Positions 11,333 to 23,748 are shown, counted from the first letter of the stretch. The stretch is 64,000 nt of DNA from Chara braunii (GCA_003427395.1 BFEA01000037.1:4633928-4697927), one strand, 5' to 3'. A program made the numbers and translations. Notes: generated from the sequence alone by a model not told the origin.

Positions 11333-11636
11333 GGTTTTAAGATAGTGATTAACCTTTGGTGACCATCAACCTCAATCTTTCTCTCTTGACTTCCCTCGCT
11401 TAGTCCCTTTCTTCCTTATTCTCTTATAATTGATACGTTTTCTCTTCTTATACGTCTTTCCCCTTTTGACATGTGCAAACAAACATCAACAATCCATCTT
11501 AGAATATAATTATAGGATAAACATCAGTTAGAGGTTTTAAGATAGTAGAACTTGGTCACACAGGACTACATTCTACCACCCTTACCTTAATAGAATAAAA
11601 AAATTATTTGTCAATAATTGATTAACCTTTGGTGAG
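11333..11636. repeat. Direct repeat split by an 74-bp segment
   Basis: The 30-bp sequence at 11333-11362 (GGTTTTAAGATAGT joined to GATTAACCTTTGGTGA) recurs 200 bp later. There its two halves, at 11533-11546 and 11621-11636, are separated by about 74 bp of AT-rich sequence. Either the second copy gained an insertion or the first lost a segment. Confidence 0.65.
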
Positions 11637-11738
11637 GCTTTATATTTTCCCCAATCATCAAGAGGATTAGTGATGATAGGACAGATCACTCTGGATGCAT
11701 TTTCTGTGGCGCTACCCAAGTTGATAGGCGATCAGAAA

Positions 11739-11950
11739 GACCTCATGGGGTCGTGCTCCACCCATCATCGTTACTTGGCGCCTGTTGGTGATAGGGCATA
11801 CCTCGCAGGGCCTCGTTTTTCCTATAACCGACTTATATTGAAGTAAGGTTGACCGGTAATAAGGATGACCTCATCGGGTCTTGCTTCCTCTTACTATCAC
11901 CTTCCTCCTCATAGAAATAGGCAATAGGGCAGGCCTCACGGGGCCTATCA
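11739..11950. repeat. Four-unit hairpin array, period about 64 bp
   Basis: Units at about 11739, 11799, 11867 and 11931 each hold a small hairpin. The stems differ but pair: GACC/GGTC, ACC/GGG, GACC/GGTC and GGCC/GGCC, with a loop related to TCAT or TCAC. ATAGGGCA precedes two of them. Confidence 0.55.
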
Positions 11951-13020
11951 CCGTCACAATCTCCTTTGATGAACTGAATCATCTTACTTCAAATTTCTCA
12001 TCTCTGAAGTAAGGGTACTTTCATATCCTATATCATTCGGAAGTCTTTAGGTCAGGTGAGTAGGCCATACGAGATTTATACCCCATGATTGACGTGACCC
12101 ACAACAAGGTAGTTCACACAGAAACTTCCTCCTTATTGTACACCTTAAAGATCCTCAGACTAATCTTTGACCCATGTTAGTTTAAATTTAAGAAGACGCA
12201 AGTGTTAGTCAGGTATATGGCAAGGAACAGGTTAGTCAACGCTTTTCACAATCACAATATTCTAGCCAGTATTAAAGAATCTCAACAATTATAGTTGTAA
12301 ACAATCCCACAATTCATCCGAACTCACCATGAACTTATTTTATCCATGTCAGGGTAGTCCATTAAGTAAGGCAAAACTTCACGCAGTCTATTCCCTTGCT
12401 GCCACATTTCCTCGCAAATAAAAATGCACATAGCGAAACAGTTCACGTGGGAACTTCTCGTTCTCACTATTTTTTTCAAAAATAATTAATCATATACAAT
12501 CCATATCCAAATTTATTCTCCAACAACCAATTTTCTTTATACCGAGGTTTTCTTTTCCTTTAGCACTCAAGCTCTTCATACAGGCAATCCCGCTTTCTTT
12601 AATTTCAGTTTTAATCATGAAGAAATATATGAAAACAATATTACTTTTCACTGGAGCAAGCACAGGCAAGGTGTACGGGTCATAGTTTTGCATTTTATAG
12701 GTTAGGTTAGAGCGCGCGTATCGTTTTATTCCCTGTCTCCTGAGTCTTGCTTGAACTCCAACAGAGTTCCCGCAATCGTCCTATTACCCGGATGCGTTTA
12801 CACTGAGCAAATATTTAAGAGGAATTGATTATCCTCAAGTAAACTTTTCCCTAAAAAATCAGTTGAAACTAACATTTTGCAACCATTGCTTGAAAAGATT
12901 GGTGTGCAAGAGGATACGGAGGAGGATGGAGGAGGTAGGCTCCGTCAGTATTGATGATGACTTTCTCCTCTTCAATGCCTTGCACTTTTCCATCTCCGAC
13001 CCTTATCCTGGCATGTGATG
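11951..13020. other. No gene recognised
   Basis: AT-rich sequence without recognisable coding or repeat structure. Confidence 0.5.
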
Positions 13021-13023
13021 TCG

Positions 13024-13090
13024 GATAATAATAATAATAATAACAGTGAACATAATAATAACAATGGTATTAATAAAAATAAATAAATAA

Positions 13091-13164
<74 letters not shown>
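13024..13164. repeat. (AAT)n microsatellite, interrupted
   Basis: AAT triplet repeats, densest at 13083-13164. They create a long poly-isoleucine frame on the minus strand that is not a gene. Confidence 0.95.
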
Positions 13165-13165
<1 letters not shown>

Positions 13166-14444
13166 CTAGAATAATAATAGCAAACAAAATTAATAACAAC
13201 GATAAAAACAACAATAAAATAGTTTTGAAGTACCCATTGATGCTTTGAATGACCTTACAAGGTGCAAGATCGAAGGAAAAGAATACGCTCACTTTTAATT
13301 GACAACTTTTTTTTCTCGCGCGATCCATTTTATCTCCTTTTTCCCCTTTTGCTCTCCCTCGTTCCCCACTTGTACTCTTCTTTGCTTCTTTCATTCTCCT
13401 TCTCTCCTTCTCTTTCCCTAGTTCGCATTCCTTCTTTGTCATACTCTACTTTCCCTGACCTTCTTCACGACTTCTTCTTTCTTAGAGCACCTTTCCTTTT
13501 GTTCGTCTTCCTCATCCTCCCTACGACTTTGATACATTCGACCAGACAAGTCTTTTTTTCTTTGTTAATGTCGCTTAATAGCGAAAATAACAAATAAAAG
13601 AAATACAGGCATACACGCCATCCTCCAAACTTCAGCTCAGATAGACCATCATTGTGGCAGTGTAGGCTGCGTAGGGTCAAGAGAGTGGTTTACAAATTCT
13701 TTCCTCAGTTTTCATTTCCTATCTCAATACCACTACTTCCTAGCATTGATACTATGCAAATGAACACTACCTGAGCTTAGTCTATATGGTTGAATCGTTG
13801 TTGACTTCTATCTTTTCACGCGGTCTACACTGTCATGGCCATAGGTAAATAATAACCCTGCAGTCCCAAGCAAACGAGCACTATCCTGATCCCACGCATC
13901 CTCAAGTTGGCAAGCACTCAGATAGGCATGTCGGTCAACAACATGTGATTTCACAAGCTTAACAACTGGTCACATTTAGGTAGTTGCCCCTGTGAGTCTG
14001 TGACCAATTCAAACTTTATCATTGTTCTTAGCTTGTGCACTCTGACAGACACACCAACCAATAGCATGCATAATCTTTGAAGTCCAACAAAATATAGAAC
14101 TCAGTTGCAAACGCCCTGTCTGGGTCATAGACTTAAATTGCTTAGTAGAACCTAGAAACATAAGCAAGTAGAATTTGAAATAAGGTCTAATTCAATACAA
14201 TCTTCCTTCCCTTCTTATCCTTCCTAGTTTGTGCATTCATTATGACTTTGAAGGATGTTTATGTAGGAGTAATAGAGATCTTGTTAATCCATTCATTCAC
14301 GTCACTGTGTGGACAACAAGGTAGTTGGTTACCTCAAAAGTGTCATGGCTACTCCGCCATTTACTCGTTCTTGGTTGAATCTGTCCTCTTTTGACTTTTC
14401 AGAGTCCTGGGTGGGAATCACACTACTTCCTAGGAAGATTCTCA
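13165..14444. other. No gene recognised; pyrimidine-rich patch
   Basis: 13300-13560 is strongly CT-rich on the plus strand and yields low-complexity Leu/Phe/Ser frames. The rest shows nothing I can name. Confidence 0.5.
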
Positions 14445-14886
14445 CGCCCGGCCGGACACCCGGGCATGACGCCCAGGGGGTTCTGACGACGTGAAAAAAA
14501 ATAAAAAAATAAAAAAATAAAAATAAAAAAATAAATTCTGCGCTCTACCAGAGGACTCCAAATCCAGGCTTATTTCGTTTTTTGCGAGTTGGCTGTCAAA
14601 GGGGGGAAGCGGGGTATAAATTGGTTTTAAAGGGGCTAAAGGGGTCTAAAGGGGGATGCCTTTGTGTGATTCTGTTATTTTCTTTTTTATCTCCATCATA
14701 ATGTGACCCTCACCCAAAAGTGGTTTGCATTTCAATCCTACACAACATATTTTGTTTCCAAAATTTTTTGAGTTTTTTTTTTTTTTTTTTTTGCGTTGGG
14801 GCTGCCCGGAACCCTGCCCGGGGGTCATGCCCGGCCGGGCACCCGGGCGTGTACCCGGGCAGAAGTTGGGTGCCCGAGCGCCCGGA
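14445..14886. mobile_element. GC-armed MITE with A/T-rich core
   Basis: The left arm (14445-14490) and right arm (14793-14886) are inverted repeats of each other over GGGCATGAC.CCC.GGG..GGTTC, with extra CCCGGGC-type palindromes in the right arm (for example TGCCCGGCCGGGCA). Between them lie an A-rich run (14494-14533), about 240 bp of plain sequence and a 20-bp T run (14773-14792). There is no coding capacity. Target-site duplication could not be defined. Confidence 0.55.
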
Positions 14887-15859
14887 AAAACAGCCTAGAC
14901 TACTTCATTATTTGTAGGAACCAGTGCCATACTTGTTTAATCAGTAGGGTTATGCTTGTCCACACCAGTTCTAACTTGGCAGCCTGATAGCTTGGGTATC
15001 AATATTCGTTTAGATAGAGCAGACCCCTTTTCTTCACATATTAAGTCAGGTAGGTAAGTCTTATGGCCGTATTGTTACGTAAGTAATGATGACAAAATTG
15101 AATAGTGATAATAATCATATTAGTAATAAAGAACAATTGTAATGATAACAACAATAATACCATTAATTAAGGCATTCCTTCCTAACTGTACATCCGTAGA
15201 ATCGTGCCATTCTCAGCACACCCCACAAAGGTGCTTATACCCAGACGTACATGGCTTAGTCTTTGAGCCAGACATATGACTACTGGCACAATCAACCAGG
15301 TAGCGGGTTTAACGGGTAGTCGCAGGGACAGATGGCAGAAGAGCACGCATGCATCTCACACCGACCAGCCTACCAGAACGTCAAACAATCATAAGACATG
15401 AGATGAGCTACCGAGATGCTGCAAGTCTGGATCCTTGGATTTCTGGTGAATTCCCCTCTCGTAGGCCAGTTCCAATGGCAAGGTGTGAGCATACCACACA
15501 ATCCAAAACAGCCTGTCGCATTTGCTTACTAGGTTGGCTATGAATCAGCATTCGCTCACCCCACACACCGAGGACTTGAAATAAACACACAACTCTCCGG
15601 ACTACCAACCGCTTTGGCTCACAATCGGATGCAAATGTTCGTCCGAAGCATATCAAAAGCAAAGTGCACCGCCTCATCTCTACATCGAAAATCGCGAGTC
15701 AAAGAGAGAAACGAATGCACCACGCACCTACGTGCAAGGACGGACCGGAAGTCTCCTCTTGTGCACGCGGTCGCAAAAGGAACACCCTTCCCCCTTTGGA
15801 TCCACATGCGCCTGTTGTCACCGACATCACCAGCAGAACTCGACGCAGGCGAAATCCAA
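14887..15859. other. No gene recognised
   Basis: Short overlapping frames on both strands in 15349-15900, none with a recognisable family signature. Confidence 0.45.
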
Positions 15860-16065
15860 GAGACAGAGGACGACAACCTTCATATCCCACAACTTAGATG
15901 TAGCGGAACTGCAACACAATGCGATTTATCATGATGGGTACTATGCGAAGGCCACAACACGGGGACACGACAAACACAAATGCATATTCCAATCGAGTCG
16001 GGTGATGACGGGCCTAACCTCACGACGCCATTGGCGGATGCATCACACATCATGTTAGTCCCCGC
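15860..16065 (+). repeat. Diverged duplicate, copy 1
   Basis: Matches 16890-17095 at nucleotide level (GGATGCATCACACA near the end of both) and better at protein level on the plus strand: L..N.I.HD, then HD.+K..F.SS, then G.TS...RRMHHT. The protein-level match suggests both descend from coding sequence. Confidence 0.5.
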
Positions 16066-16067
16066 CT

Positions 16068-16119
16068 AATGATAATAATAATAATAATATAACAAATAAC
16101 AAAAATAATAATAATAATA

Positions 16120-16160
<41 letters not shown>
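16068..16160. repeat. (AAT)n microsatellite
   Basis: AAT repeats with a few interruptions directly after the first duplicate. Confidence 0.95.
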
Positions 16161-16161
<1 letters not shown>

Positions 16162-16889
16162 GCATACTACATATTGTTCTGGTCAGATACATGTGAAGGC
16201 GACATGAGATCGGCCGTCCAGGTTAGGATTCTTTCTGTTCTCTCTCTCTCTTCCACCTTCCTCTACTTCTTCTTCTTCTTCATCATTGCTTTCAAAATCG
16301 TTGTCGTTATATATGTCGTAGTGGTCACTTCCTCCTCATTTTCCCCCCCATTCTCCCCTTTCTTTTGCCCTTCTTCTTCGTCTCCTTTATCTCCTCTCCT
16401 TCGTTTCTCCGCTTCGTAACTCTGCTAGCATCTCCTTCCTCTTCACCGCAACTTTCCTCTTTCTTACGTCACCGCACCTTCTTCCTCAAGTATACCTGTG
16501 CGTCTTCTTCCTTTTCGCACATTCTTCTTCACCTACCCTTCAACTCATCCTTCAACGTGCGTTCATAGCCTTTCTCAACCACTCCACCTGTGCGCCTAAC
16601 TCTCCCTCATTTCACTCCGCCCGTCGTCCCGTTGCTTGTCCGTCCGCCAGTAATCACACTACTATTGCGCGCACTCCTCATCTTCCTCATGCTCTGCTCG
16701 CTTGCTCATGTTTCATCCTTTGCACGGTGGTGTTTGCTCTCTGTCTCCTTGTGTTTCCCTTGTTTTCGTCTACCACATGCTGCTTTCCTCTTTCTCTCTT
16801 TCACGCACACATACACACACAAGTGAAGTAGTGTACATTTCCATGATCTAGCGTAGATTCATTCGATTTTGCTCATACTATTGATGGAC
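16161..16889. other. Pyrimidine-rich stretch, no gene
   Basis: Strong CT bias on the plus strand generates Leu/Ser/Phe-rich frames (16174-16826) without motifs. Confidence 0.55.
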
Positions 16890-17095
16890 GTACCATGAAC
16901 TCCGCCGTGAGATTGGAGATTTACCTGTGCTCAACATGATCCAACACGATGTGCAGCATACCGGGACCTCAACATTGGAACACGATCGGTACAAGCGCAC
17001 ATTCTTATCAAGTCCGGCGGATGGTGGTCCAACCTCATGACACCGTCGGAGGATGCATCACACACCAATAAGTCCTCACCTCCGCATATGGTAAG
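16890..17095 (+). repeat. Diverged duplicate, copy 2
   Basis: Partner of 15860-16065, about 1020 bp downstream in direct orientation. One in-frame stop interrupts the shared protein-like series. Confidence 0.5.
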
Positions 17096-18430
17096 CAACA
17101 GATACAGGGTCGAGGCCTCCAGCGCCATCATCCTACGTCGCCATTCGGACGATGAAGCGCAGAGTTGCCATACCAAGTCACCACTTCTACCTATCATTCT
17201 CATTCCCTTTCGTTTTCTTCTTACCTACTCCTTGCGTTCTCTTCGTCTCGCCCCCCCTTTTTTTTTCTCCATCTTTGTTTCCGCTTTCAATTGCAACCAC
17301 TTGCTACTTTGGCATTTAGATTGTATTAGTATTAGAATGACTCACTGGTCTGGATTGGGTTGGAGTGACGTGGTAGTCGGACTTACGGTTTCAAATACAT
17401 GAAGTGAAGGTAAGCGCGTGTCCCCACTTGTCTCCTCCGCTTGAATCTCTTTTGAAAACACATGTACTCGCGACCTACGGTCGTTCAGTTATTTCCAAAA
17501 CGAGGGCGCTCCAATCGGGGATGATGATCGTGAATATTTCCTCTGCTTTTCGCTTCATGGTCCTCGCCTTTTCCTTCTCTTTCACTCCTCTTCCCTGATG
17601 ACATCCGCTTTCACTTTCTTCACCCTTGCTCACTCTCGCTGTGGGTCTCCTGTCGCGCTGGCACCATCTTTCCTCAACTCGTGCTCACGTACAGTTGTCC
17701 GCTTTCGTTTTCCCTCGCCTGCTTGCTTGTGCATCTACTCTCGCTCGCGCTCGTCCACTGTGGGCCCACTACTCACACATCTATGCGTGTTAGTGCCTGC
17801 TCAATCTAGCCCTCGAATGCTCACTTTCATGTATGCGTGTGTTCACAATCGTGTCTGCTTCTCAACTACCTATGTCACTCTCCTCGGCATGCATTCAGTG
17901 CTTGCTTTTCCTCCTCGCATTCCCAATAGCTTCACTACTCGTTCCCACGACCACGAGTTGGCCCGCTCTTGCGCTCATCCTTGCTTTCATATTTCATACT
18001 GTGATCGACGAATTTGGACGTATGCGCATGTCTAGATCCAATTGTTATTGTTTTTATTCATTTGTATATATATATTTTTTGTTTTTGTTCATTTTATTTA
18101 CTCGAAAAATAGTATAGAATCGTGTTTTGTCTCAAATCACGTAGGCATACCTTTCCACATTCTAACGGAAGATTCAGTGTCATCCTGCCCGTTTGATTGG
18201 TCGGTGTATTGATGTTCCTTGTTTCAAGTATTCCCGTAGATTTTGGTAGATGACCGCTTCACTTCCCTTCCCTTCCGACAACCAACAAAACTACCACACA
18301 ACTTAGGTAGCGCATAGATTGGGGAGTCAAAAGAAAACTCCGTAATAAAATAATTGATTTAATGGATCCTCAAAGAATTAAAAATATATGTATATATATA
18401 ACTGAACTACCTATGATGTGCCCTGTATGG
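17096..18430. other. Pyrimidine-rich stretch, no gene
   Basis: CT-rich plus strand up to about 18050. The frame at 17598-18035 (145 codons) is Ser/Leu/Cys-rich and looks like composition rather than a protein. AT-rich sequence follows. Confidence 0.5.
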
Positions 18431-18515
18431 ACAATCGTCGGGCTCCTGTCTCGAGAGGAACCCAAATTCATAACTACTTTTGTTCTCGTAATCACGAGTT
18501 CGAATCCTGGTTGCT
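18431..18515 (+). repeat. Possible tRNA-derived SINE head
   Basis: TCTCGTAATCACGAG followed by TTCGAATCCTGG resembles an anticodon arm plus T-arm/B box of a tRNA-derived SINE. GGGCTCCTGTCTCG upstream resembles the D-arm to anticodon part, but about 35 bases of unrelated sequence intervene. It is not a functional tRNA: no acceptor stem closes. Confidence 0.3.
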
Positions 18516-18989
18516 CAAGGACGAGGTGAAATAACAGTCCCCATTAGTGAGTTTCCTACCAAAACGAGTTTGCCTAGAGGTAGGATGGACTTTGTCCTAG
18601 TACGTACGGTCAGTTAATCCGCACATGAACCTTATGGCCAACTCCTTCGGTAGAAGAGGAGCCGACTTGCCATATGTAGAGATCCAGGCTAGACCTTACT
18701 AGTGTATTAGGCCCATAGTCTATTTTTAAGGTAAGATTAGGCCAACTTTTACTATCATAACTCGCTACGTTGGGTAAACACATTCTTTCGGTTGCCCTGA
18801 CCACATGGTTGGGCCCATAATAACTCCTAACCTTCTTCCCGGCTCTACGGGTGGGTGAACTGTTGGTTTTTTTATGTTGATTGTTCCAACATATGCAGTA
18901 CTGAACTACTTAACTTATTATACTGTGCCGCCTAAACTCCTGATTAACTCAGGATGTTATTGTCGCATGCCCTTTTTCCTCCATTCACC

Positions 18990-19260
18990 AACTCTTCGAT
19001 TTTTACGGTCGAAGGCCTTTACCTCTTAATAATCATCGACTCTGCGGGCATCACGATGACACACGCAACCCTTTAATAATCTCGGCCTTCGTGGTCGAGG
19101 AATCTGATTCATAGTGTCGCACTAAAGCGCCCTTACTTATTACTAGAAACCAGCTTCGTCTCGGTAATTGATGTCAGAGTTATGTCAGTTGTAAAAACAT
19201 GGTAAAATACCCTTGTAACAGTATTCCCCGACCCTATTAAGCGATGTCCCCGTCGCTATG
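18990..19260. repeat. Cluster of short hairpins
   Basis: CTTCGA/TCGAAG (18994-19014), CTCG/CGAG with an inner GCC/GGT (19081-19100) and AGCGA/TCGCT (19240-19257) lie within 270 bp. The first two share a loop-side T..ACGGTCGA/TTCGTGGTCGA series, so they may be diverged units of one array. Confidence 0.35.
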
Positions 19261-20849
19261 GGAACTATATGCAAATAAAATTGTCTTCTAACAAGCAACT
19301 TGTCAAACCCGGATTAGTGGCGTGAAGCGTGGTTCAGGATTGGCATCGCCCCATTATGTTTGAGTGTCACTACCGAGATTAGAACATGTGTCTCCCACAT
19401 TATAACTTTTAATAAAATCAAACGATTTTGCCTCGCAGGTGGGGATACTTGATTTGTACTATAGTGCATGAAATCATTAAGCGTGACAATGTTTCATCCT
19501 TCCCTTAAGCCTTAGACTTGGTTCAGTTCACTGTTCGTTGTCTTAAGAGTCAGTGTTCTCGTTTGAACTCAACCCTTCGGATGAGGTTCCTAACCGAGAC
19601 CTTGGCAGTCCAAACTCTTAGTACAAATGACCAAAGTAGCCCGTTGTCCTGTTCGAAGCCTAATACAGGACTAGCGGTCTCCATCTTGACCCACCACAGT
19701 CCAGCTTATCAGGCTAGAGCTGCAACGCACCACGTTGTTGTTTAACGTTGGTTACCCTCGTCGGTTATGCAACGATAGGATATTCATTCTATTTTTTTTA
19801 ATTTCACAAATTTCAAGACTAATGTTGACCCTTCTGGCACCCACCTGAGTCAATTCCTTCATCTGGGCAGCCAACCCCTTGGGTTTCGACCCCGGGCCAA
19901 AGTGGGAAGGTCAGCTATCCGATTATGTTGGGTCAGCAGCCCACTCTGGAGTTACGTCCCAACGATGTTAATTTTCTACCATAGGCTTGGTGATTCATGC
20001 CCTCAAGTTGACCCTTGGAATTAATGAATGATGTATTTTCAATATAATAACCATAAATTGCAATATCATAAAAAAAATAAAAATGATCATCGTCAGGTTG
20101 CCATTTAGGGTTGTGCCCTTAAAGTCTTTGATCATAACTCGGTCAGGCATGCACCTCGGGGTCATTTATTCATACAAAATCCAACAAAAAAATAATGAGT
20201 AGTGACTCTTTGCTGGTCCGAATCCAATAAAAAGAAAATATCACATTCAAATTGTATGTCAATTGTATTTGTAATGATTCATCACTCGATTCACTGAAAT
20301 AATTTGTCCTCAAACATGGATATATAATCAAATATTTTATACATGATATGCCACTTGCCGCCACTTCAAAAAATTTTACCACACAATCCTTATTGGTTTT
20401 GTCCAAAATTTAGATCCGCCCAGTCCTACCACCATCTTAGGCCTCTAACGAGTCCAGGAGTGATAGATGAAGGAGGATATTCATTTCACAACAAGGGCTC
20501 AAGATATGGACAAGGATTTACTCACAATGCGAAAAATATTTTTGTGGTCACTAACTTATCCCCCTTGAATACATATGTAAAAATAGAAGTATGTCATACG
20601 TGTTCTTGACAAATTTGGAACGTACAGAGTCATATTTGTGACTCGTTCCTTTCTCACTCTCATGTCAATTCAGAAATGTTATGCAACCCTTATACTATCA
20701 TCTATTCTAAGTATTACTCCTATTAAGACCTAACTCCACTCAAAAAGAAAAAAAAAAATCATCCATCTCTAGACTGAAATCTGCTTGTTTACATTTTCTC
20801 TGAACTTTTTATACTAACAGAACTCCATAGCTCAACTAGTCAATACATG
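19261..20849. other. No gene recognised
   Basis: No coding similarity. The pol region expected downstream (minus strand) of the gag at 21.3-23.6 kb is not visible here. Confidence 0.5.
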
Positions 20850-21225
20850 TGTTTAACCAGGGGTGTTATTATCGACGAATTTTGCACCGAAATTGTCATA
20901 TTGTATTGATTTTTGCTTCTTTTTTTTTGTGACATATATGTGCTTTACGGTACGCCATGTGTCCAGTTTTAATATGTTTGGATCAATAATGAAAAAGTTG
21001 GCATTTCGTTGAATTCGTTCGATGTTTCGTTTTAACTCGGACAATGTTTTTGTGTTAGGGTTTTATAGTGTTTTTTTGTTTTCCTTTTTCCGTTTTCTTT
21101 GGCCTGATTCTTTTTTTGATGTTTGTACTATGGACCCATATCGTTTGTTTTTAAAAATTTCAATGAATTCTGCACCGAAATTATCAACGAAAACGATGAA
21201 TATTTGGCGCCCCGTTAACCATCTC
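20850..21225. mobile_element. MITE-like element
   Basis: Left end GTTTAACCAGGGGTG and right end, reverse complement, GGTTAACGGGGCG, are similar inverted ends. GAATTTTGCACCGAAATT near the left and GAATTCTGCACCGAAATT near the right form a direct repeat. The right end CGTTAACCATCTCTC also terminates the insertion at 45233-45652. TTAA or an hAT-like CAGGGG start are both possible, so the family is not assigned. No coding capacity. Confidence 0.4.
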
Positions 21226-21280
21226 TCTCATGTCTCTACTCATCTTTAGTCTAAGAATGTGATAGCTAGCCTCAACGTTC

Positions 21281-21486
21281 GATGCAACTCTGCTTAGCCT
21301 CCTTCAGGAGTTATGGGGATTACTTGTTCAGTGATGGTCAGAAGTCTCCTCTGCGGGTTATATGTAGTCAGCCCCTACATTCGATGGAGCTCTACTTTGT
21401 CTCCTTCAAAAATCATGGGGATCACTTGTCCAGTGATGGCCTCAAGTCTCCTCTGCGAGTCATATGTAGCTAGCCCCAACGCAATG
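21281..21486. repeat. 102-bp tandem repeat, two units
   Basis: Units start at 21281 and 21383. The period of 102 bp equals 34 codons, so the reading frame of the gag on the minus strand is kept across the duplication. Confidence 0.85.
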
Positions 21487-21503
21487 TACTTTGCAAGTAC
21501 TTC

Positions 21504-21548
21504 ACATTCGTTTTTGAAGTGTCATTCTTTCGTGCAGAAGAAGCACCT
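21504..21548 (-). other. Zinc knuckle of gag (with stop)
   Basis: Minus-strand codons give C-F-F-C-T-K-E-stop-H-F-K-N-E-C, i.e. CX2CX4HX4C with a TGA (21522-21524) directly before the His. All four zinc ligands are kept. Confidence 0.8.
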
Positions 21549-23748
21549 GGTTTTGGGCTTGTTGTTCCTTGCTTTCTTCGTGCGACGACGAGGTTCCTGC
21601 CTGACCCCCTAATTCCTCCTGTACCCCCAAACTAGAGAATCCTCTCTTCTTGGTGCCTTCATGTTGAAGCAAGGTCAAACTCTTACCCCTCTCATTCTCA
21701 GAGACACGAGACTCAACAATCCCTAACTCGTTTTATGGTCCCAAGTTGGTGGGCTCATCATCTCTAACATTTGTCTGCTCCTTTCCTTCCTCCTTTTTTC
21801 CTTGGGCGAAGGGCCCCCACTCCTTTCCTAATCACCTTGATTTCAAATTTGTTTCCTCCCTTCCATTCCATCACCCTCATACCTTCCTCATTCCTCTCCT
21901 GACAACTCTATTTCAGCTTCTCCATCCATCTCATTACTTCTTCCCATCGTTTGTCCCAAGTTTGATTCGATATCCCCTTTGCTGCAATCTCCTCATCCAA
22001 GTCCTCTCCTTTCTTACTAACTTCTTAACACAGATCTTTTTTTTTTTTTTCATTTTTTCCTTACAAGCCACTTCATTCTCCAGTTCCTTGTTTTTCATAG
22101 TCAAGGTACCATTCAACGTTTTCACTTGCTTTGTCAGCTCATCTTTCCCCTTTTCAACTCATTTAATTATCCCCTTAGCTTTTTCAAGCCCTCAGTCAAT
22201 TTTGCCATTTGAAAATCCCTGTTTTTTTCCTTCTCTTTCAGCTTGCAAATTTCCTTCAGTAGCCTAGGGATATAATCCAAAAATCCCTCCATAAGGAGCT
22301 CAGTGCTTTCTTTCAGCTTAGACTGTAGCCCCTTCCCCAAAGTCCCCAGATCACCACCAACTTTTTTCTCCTCCTTTCCTTTTTCCATCTCCCTCAACAT
22401 ACTCCTAAAGAAGTCTGGTACATTGGTCATCCATTAGCTCATGCAACCCCATCAACTTGTGCATGTTCGTTGAGTGTTTTGAACTTACCATAAGCTCAGA
22501 GAGAAGCATCCTTTCAAACTTACATCCTAGGAAGAGTTAACATGCAGATCATCATCTTGAAGCATTTTGACCACATTAATCCCTCTGACTTTTCTTCTTT
22601 CTTTCCTTCTGCAACCTTTCCTCCTTGCTTTCCAATTTGTCTTCTGCTTCTCCTTTCTTATGAGAAGAACCCTTGCATTCCACTCTTCTCTCCTCTATTT
22701 CTTTTTTTAATGCCCTCTCCTTCTCCCGTCTAAGCTCCTTCTTACCCTCTTTTATTTCAACTTTTTTTTTTTCATCCTCAACTGGTTTCCACATTTCAGT
22801 CTTTCTGACTCTTGGAAATCTACTCACCCCATGAGGGTTTTCTTTTGACAGTTCCTCTTCTTTTTTTCCTCTTTCCCCTTTTTCCAGGACTTGACATGCT
22901 GTCCCCTTCCTCGCCTTGGCTGATGACCCAAGTCTGCTTCGCAAGTTCCTCAATGGTACATCCTCTTTTTTTTTCTCCTTGTTGAATCCCCCCCTGCAGC
23001 ATATCCTTCTCTCCTCCAATCCACAACCCTTTTTCCTAAAGTCTTTCTTTCTTGGTCTGATCCTGCCTCAATTGGGTGTATGTCATCTGCAATGTTATCA
23101 GTATCCATTGCCAAGTGCAAGTCTCACTTACAATCCCTTTCACCTCCTCATACTCACTCTTTTCAGTTCTTTCCAACAAGCTCTTCTTCGTATCCTCATC
23201 ATCCCACCCACCTTTTTGTGCAGATAGTTAAAGCTTGTAAACAAAGTCATCCAAGTTGATCCCATCATGTGCCAGATCATCCTCAATCTCATATCTGGAA
23301 AAAACTCCAAAAAGTTGCCGTAACCTGACCATGCAAGTTTTTCACCTTAGACAATCTGCAACCAACTTCCCAATCTTCTTCATATATTTCCCCTCTCTAG
23401 TCACCATTGAGAGTTTCATATTGTCATCTCATTCTCGCTTGAAGGCATACTCCTCAAATTCTCTCAAAAACATATGCAGGTTATCCCTTGGTTTGTAGAT
23501 CGACAGTACCTACGGGTCCCTGGTGCTTCTCTTGATCCCTCCTCTGCCCTTCTCTTCTCAAGGATGGCCTAGAGGGTCCTGCCACATTTCCCTTCTGAGC
23601 CATGGCCATCTTTTATCCAATAGATACGCCTGCACACAGAGGGGAAAAATGATAGGCACAACGGTCAGAGAGCATCAAGGTAGCAACGTAGCATTACCAA
23701 TCCCGCAAAACATAAGCACAAAATTTTCAACATCTTGATATTCTTGAC

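Larger units (their letters stand above)
21265..23609 (-). pseudogene. gag: Ty3/gypsy-like gag, broken
   Basis: On the minus strand a start (ATG at 23607-23609, MAMAQKG) leads through a Pro/Arg-rich N-terminus into a segment reading LREFEEYAFKRE..D..KLSMVTREG (about 23500-23250), then a long Lys/Glu-rich, coiled-coil-like part (about 21930-23030), then one CX2CX4HX4C zinc knuckle (21504-21548) and a 34-residue tandem repeat (21281-21486). Two in-frame TGA codons stand where Trp is likely, one TGA interrupts the knuckle, and frameshifts occur. Gag would form the particle and bind element RNA through the knuckle. Its own pol is not found downstream; instead another element's integrase ends 175 bp upstream. 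Confidence 0.6.

Noticed and set aside
12972-13442. 156-codon frame with isoleucine runs
   Set aside because: Translation of the (AAT)n microsatellite.
17598-18035. 145-codon plus-strand frame
   Set aside because: Ser/Leu/Cys-rich product of pyrimidine-rich DNA.
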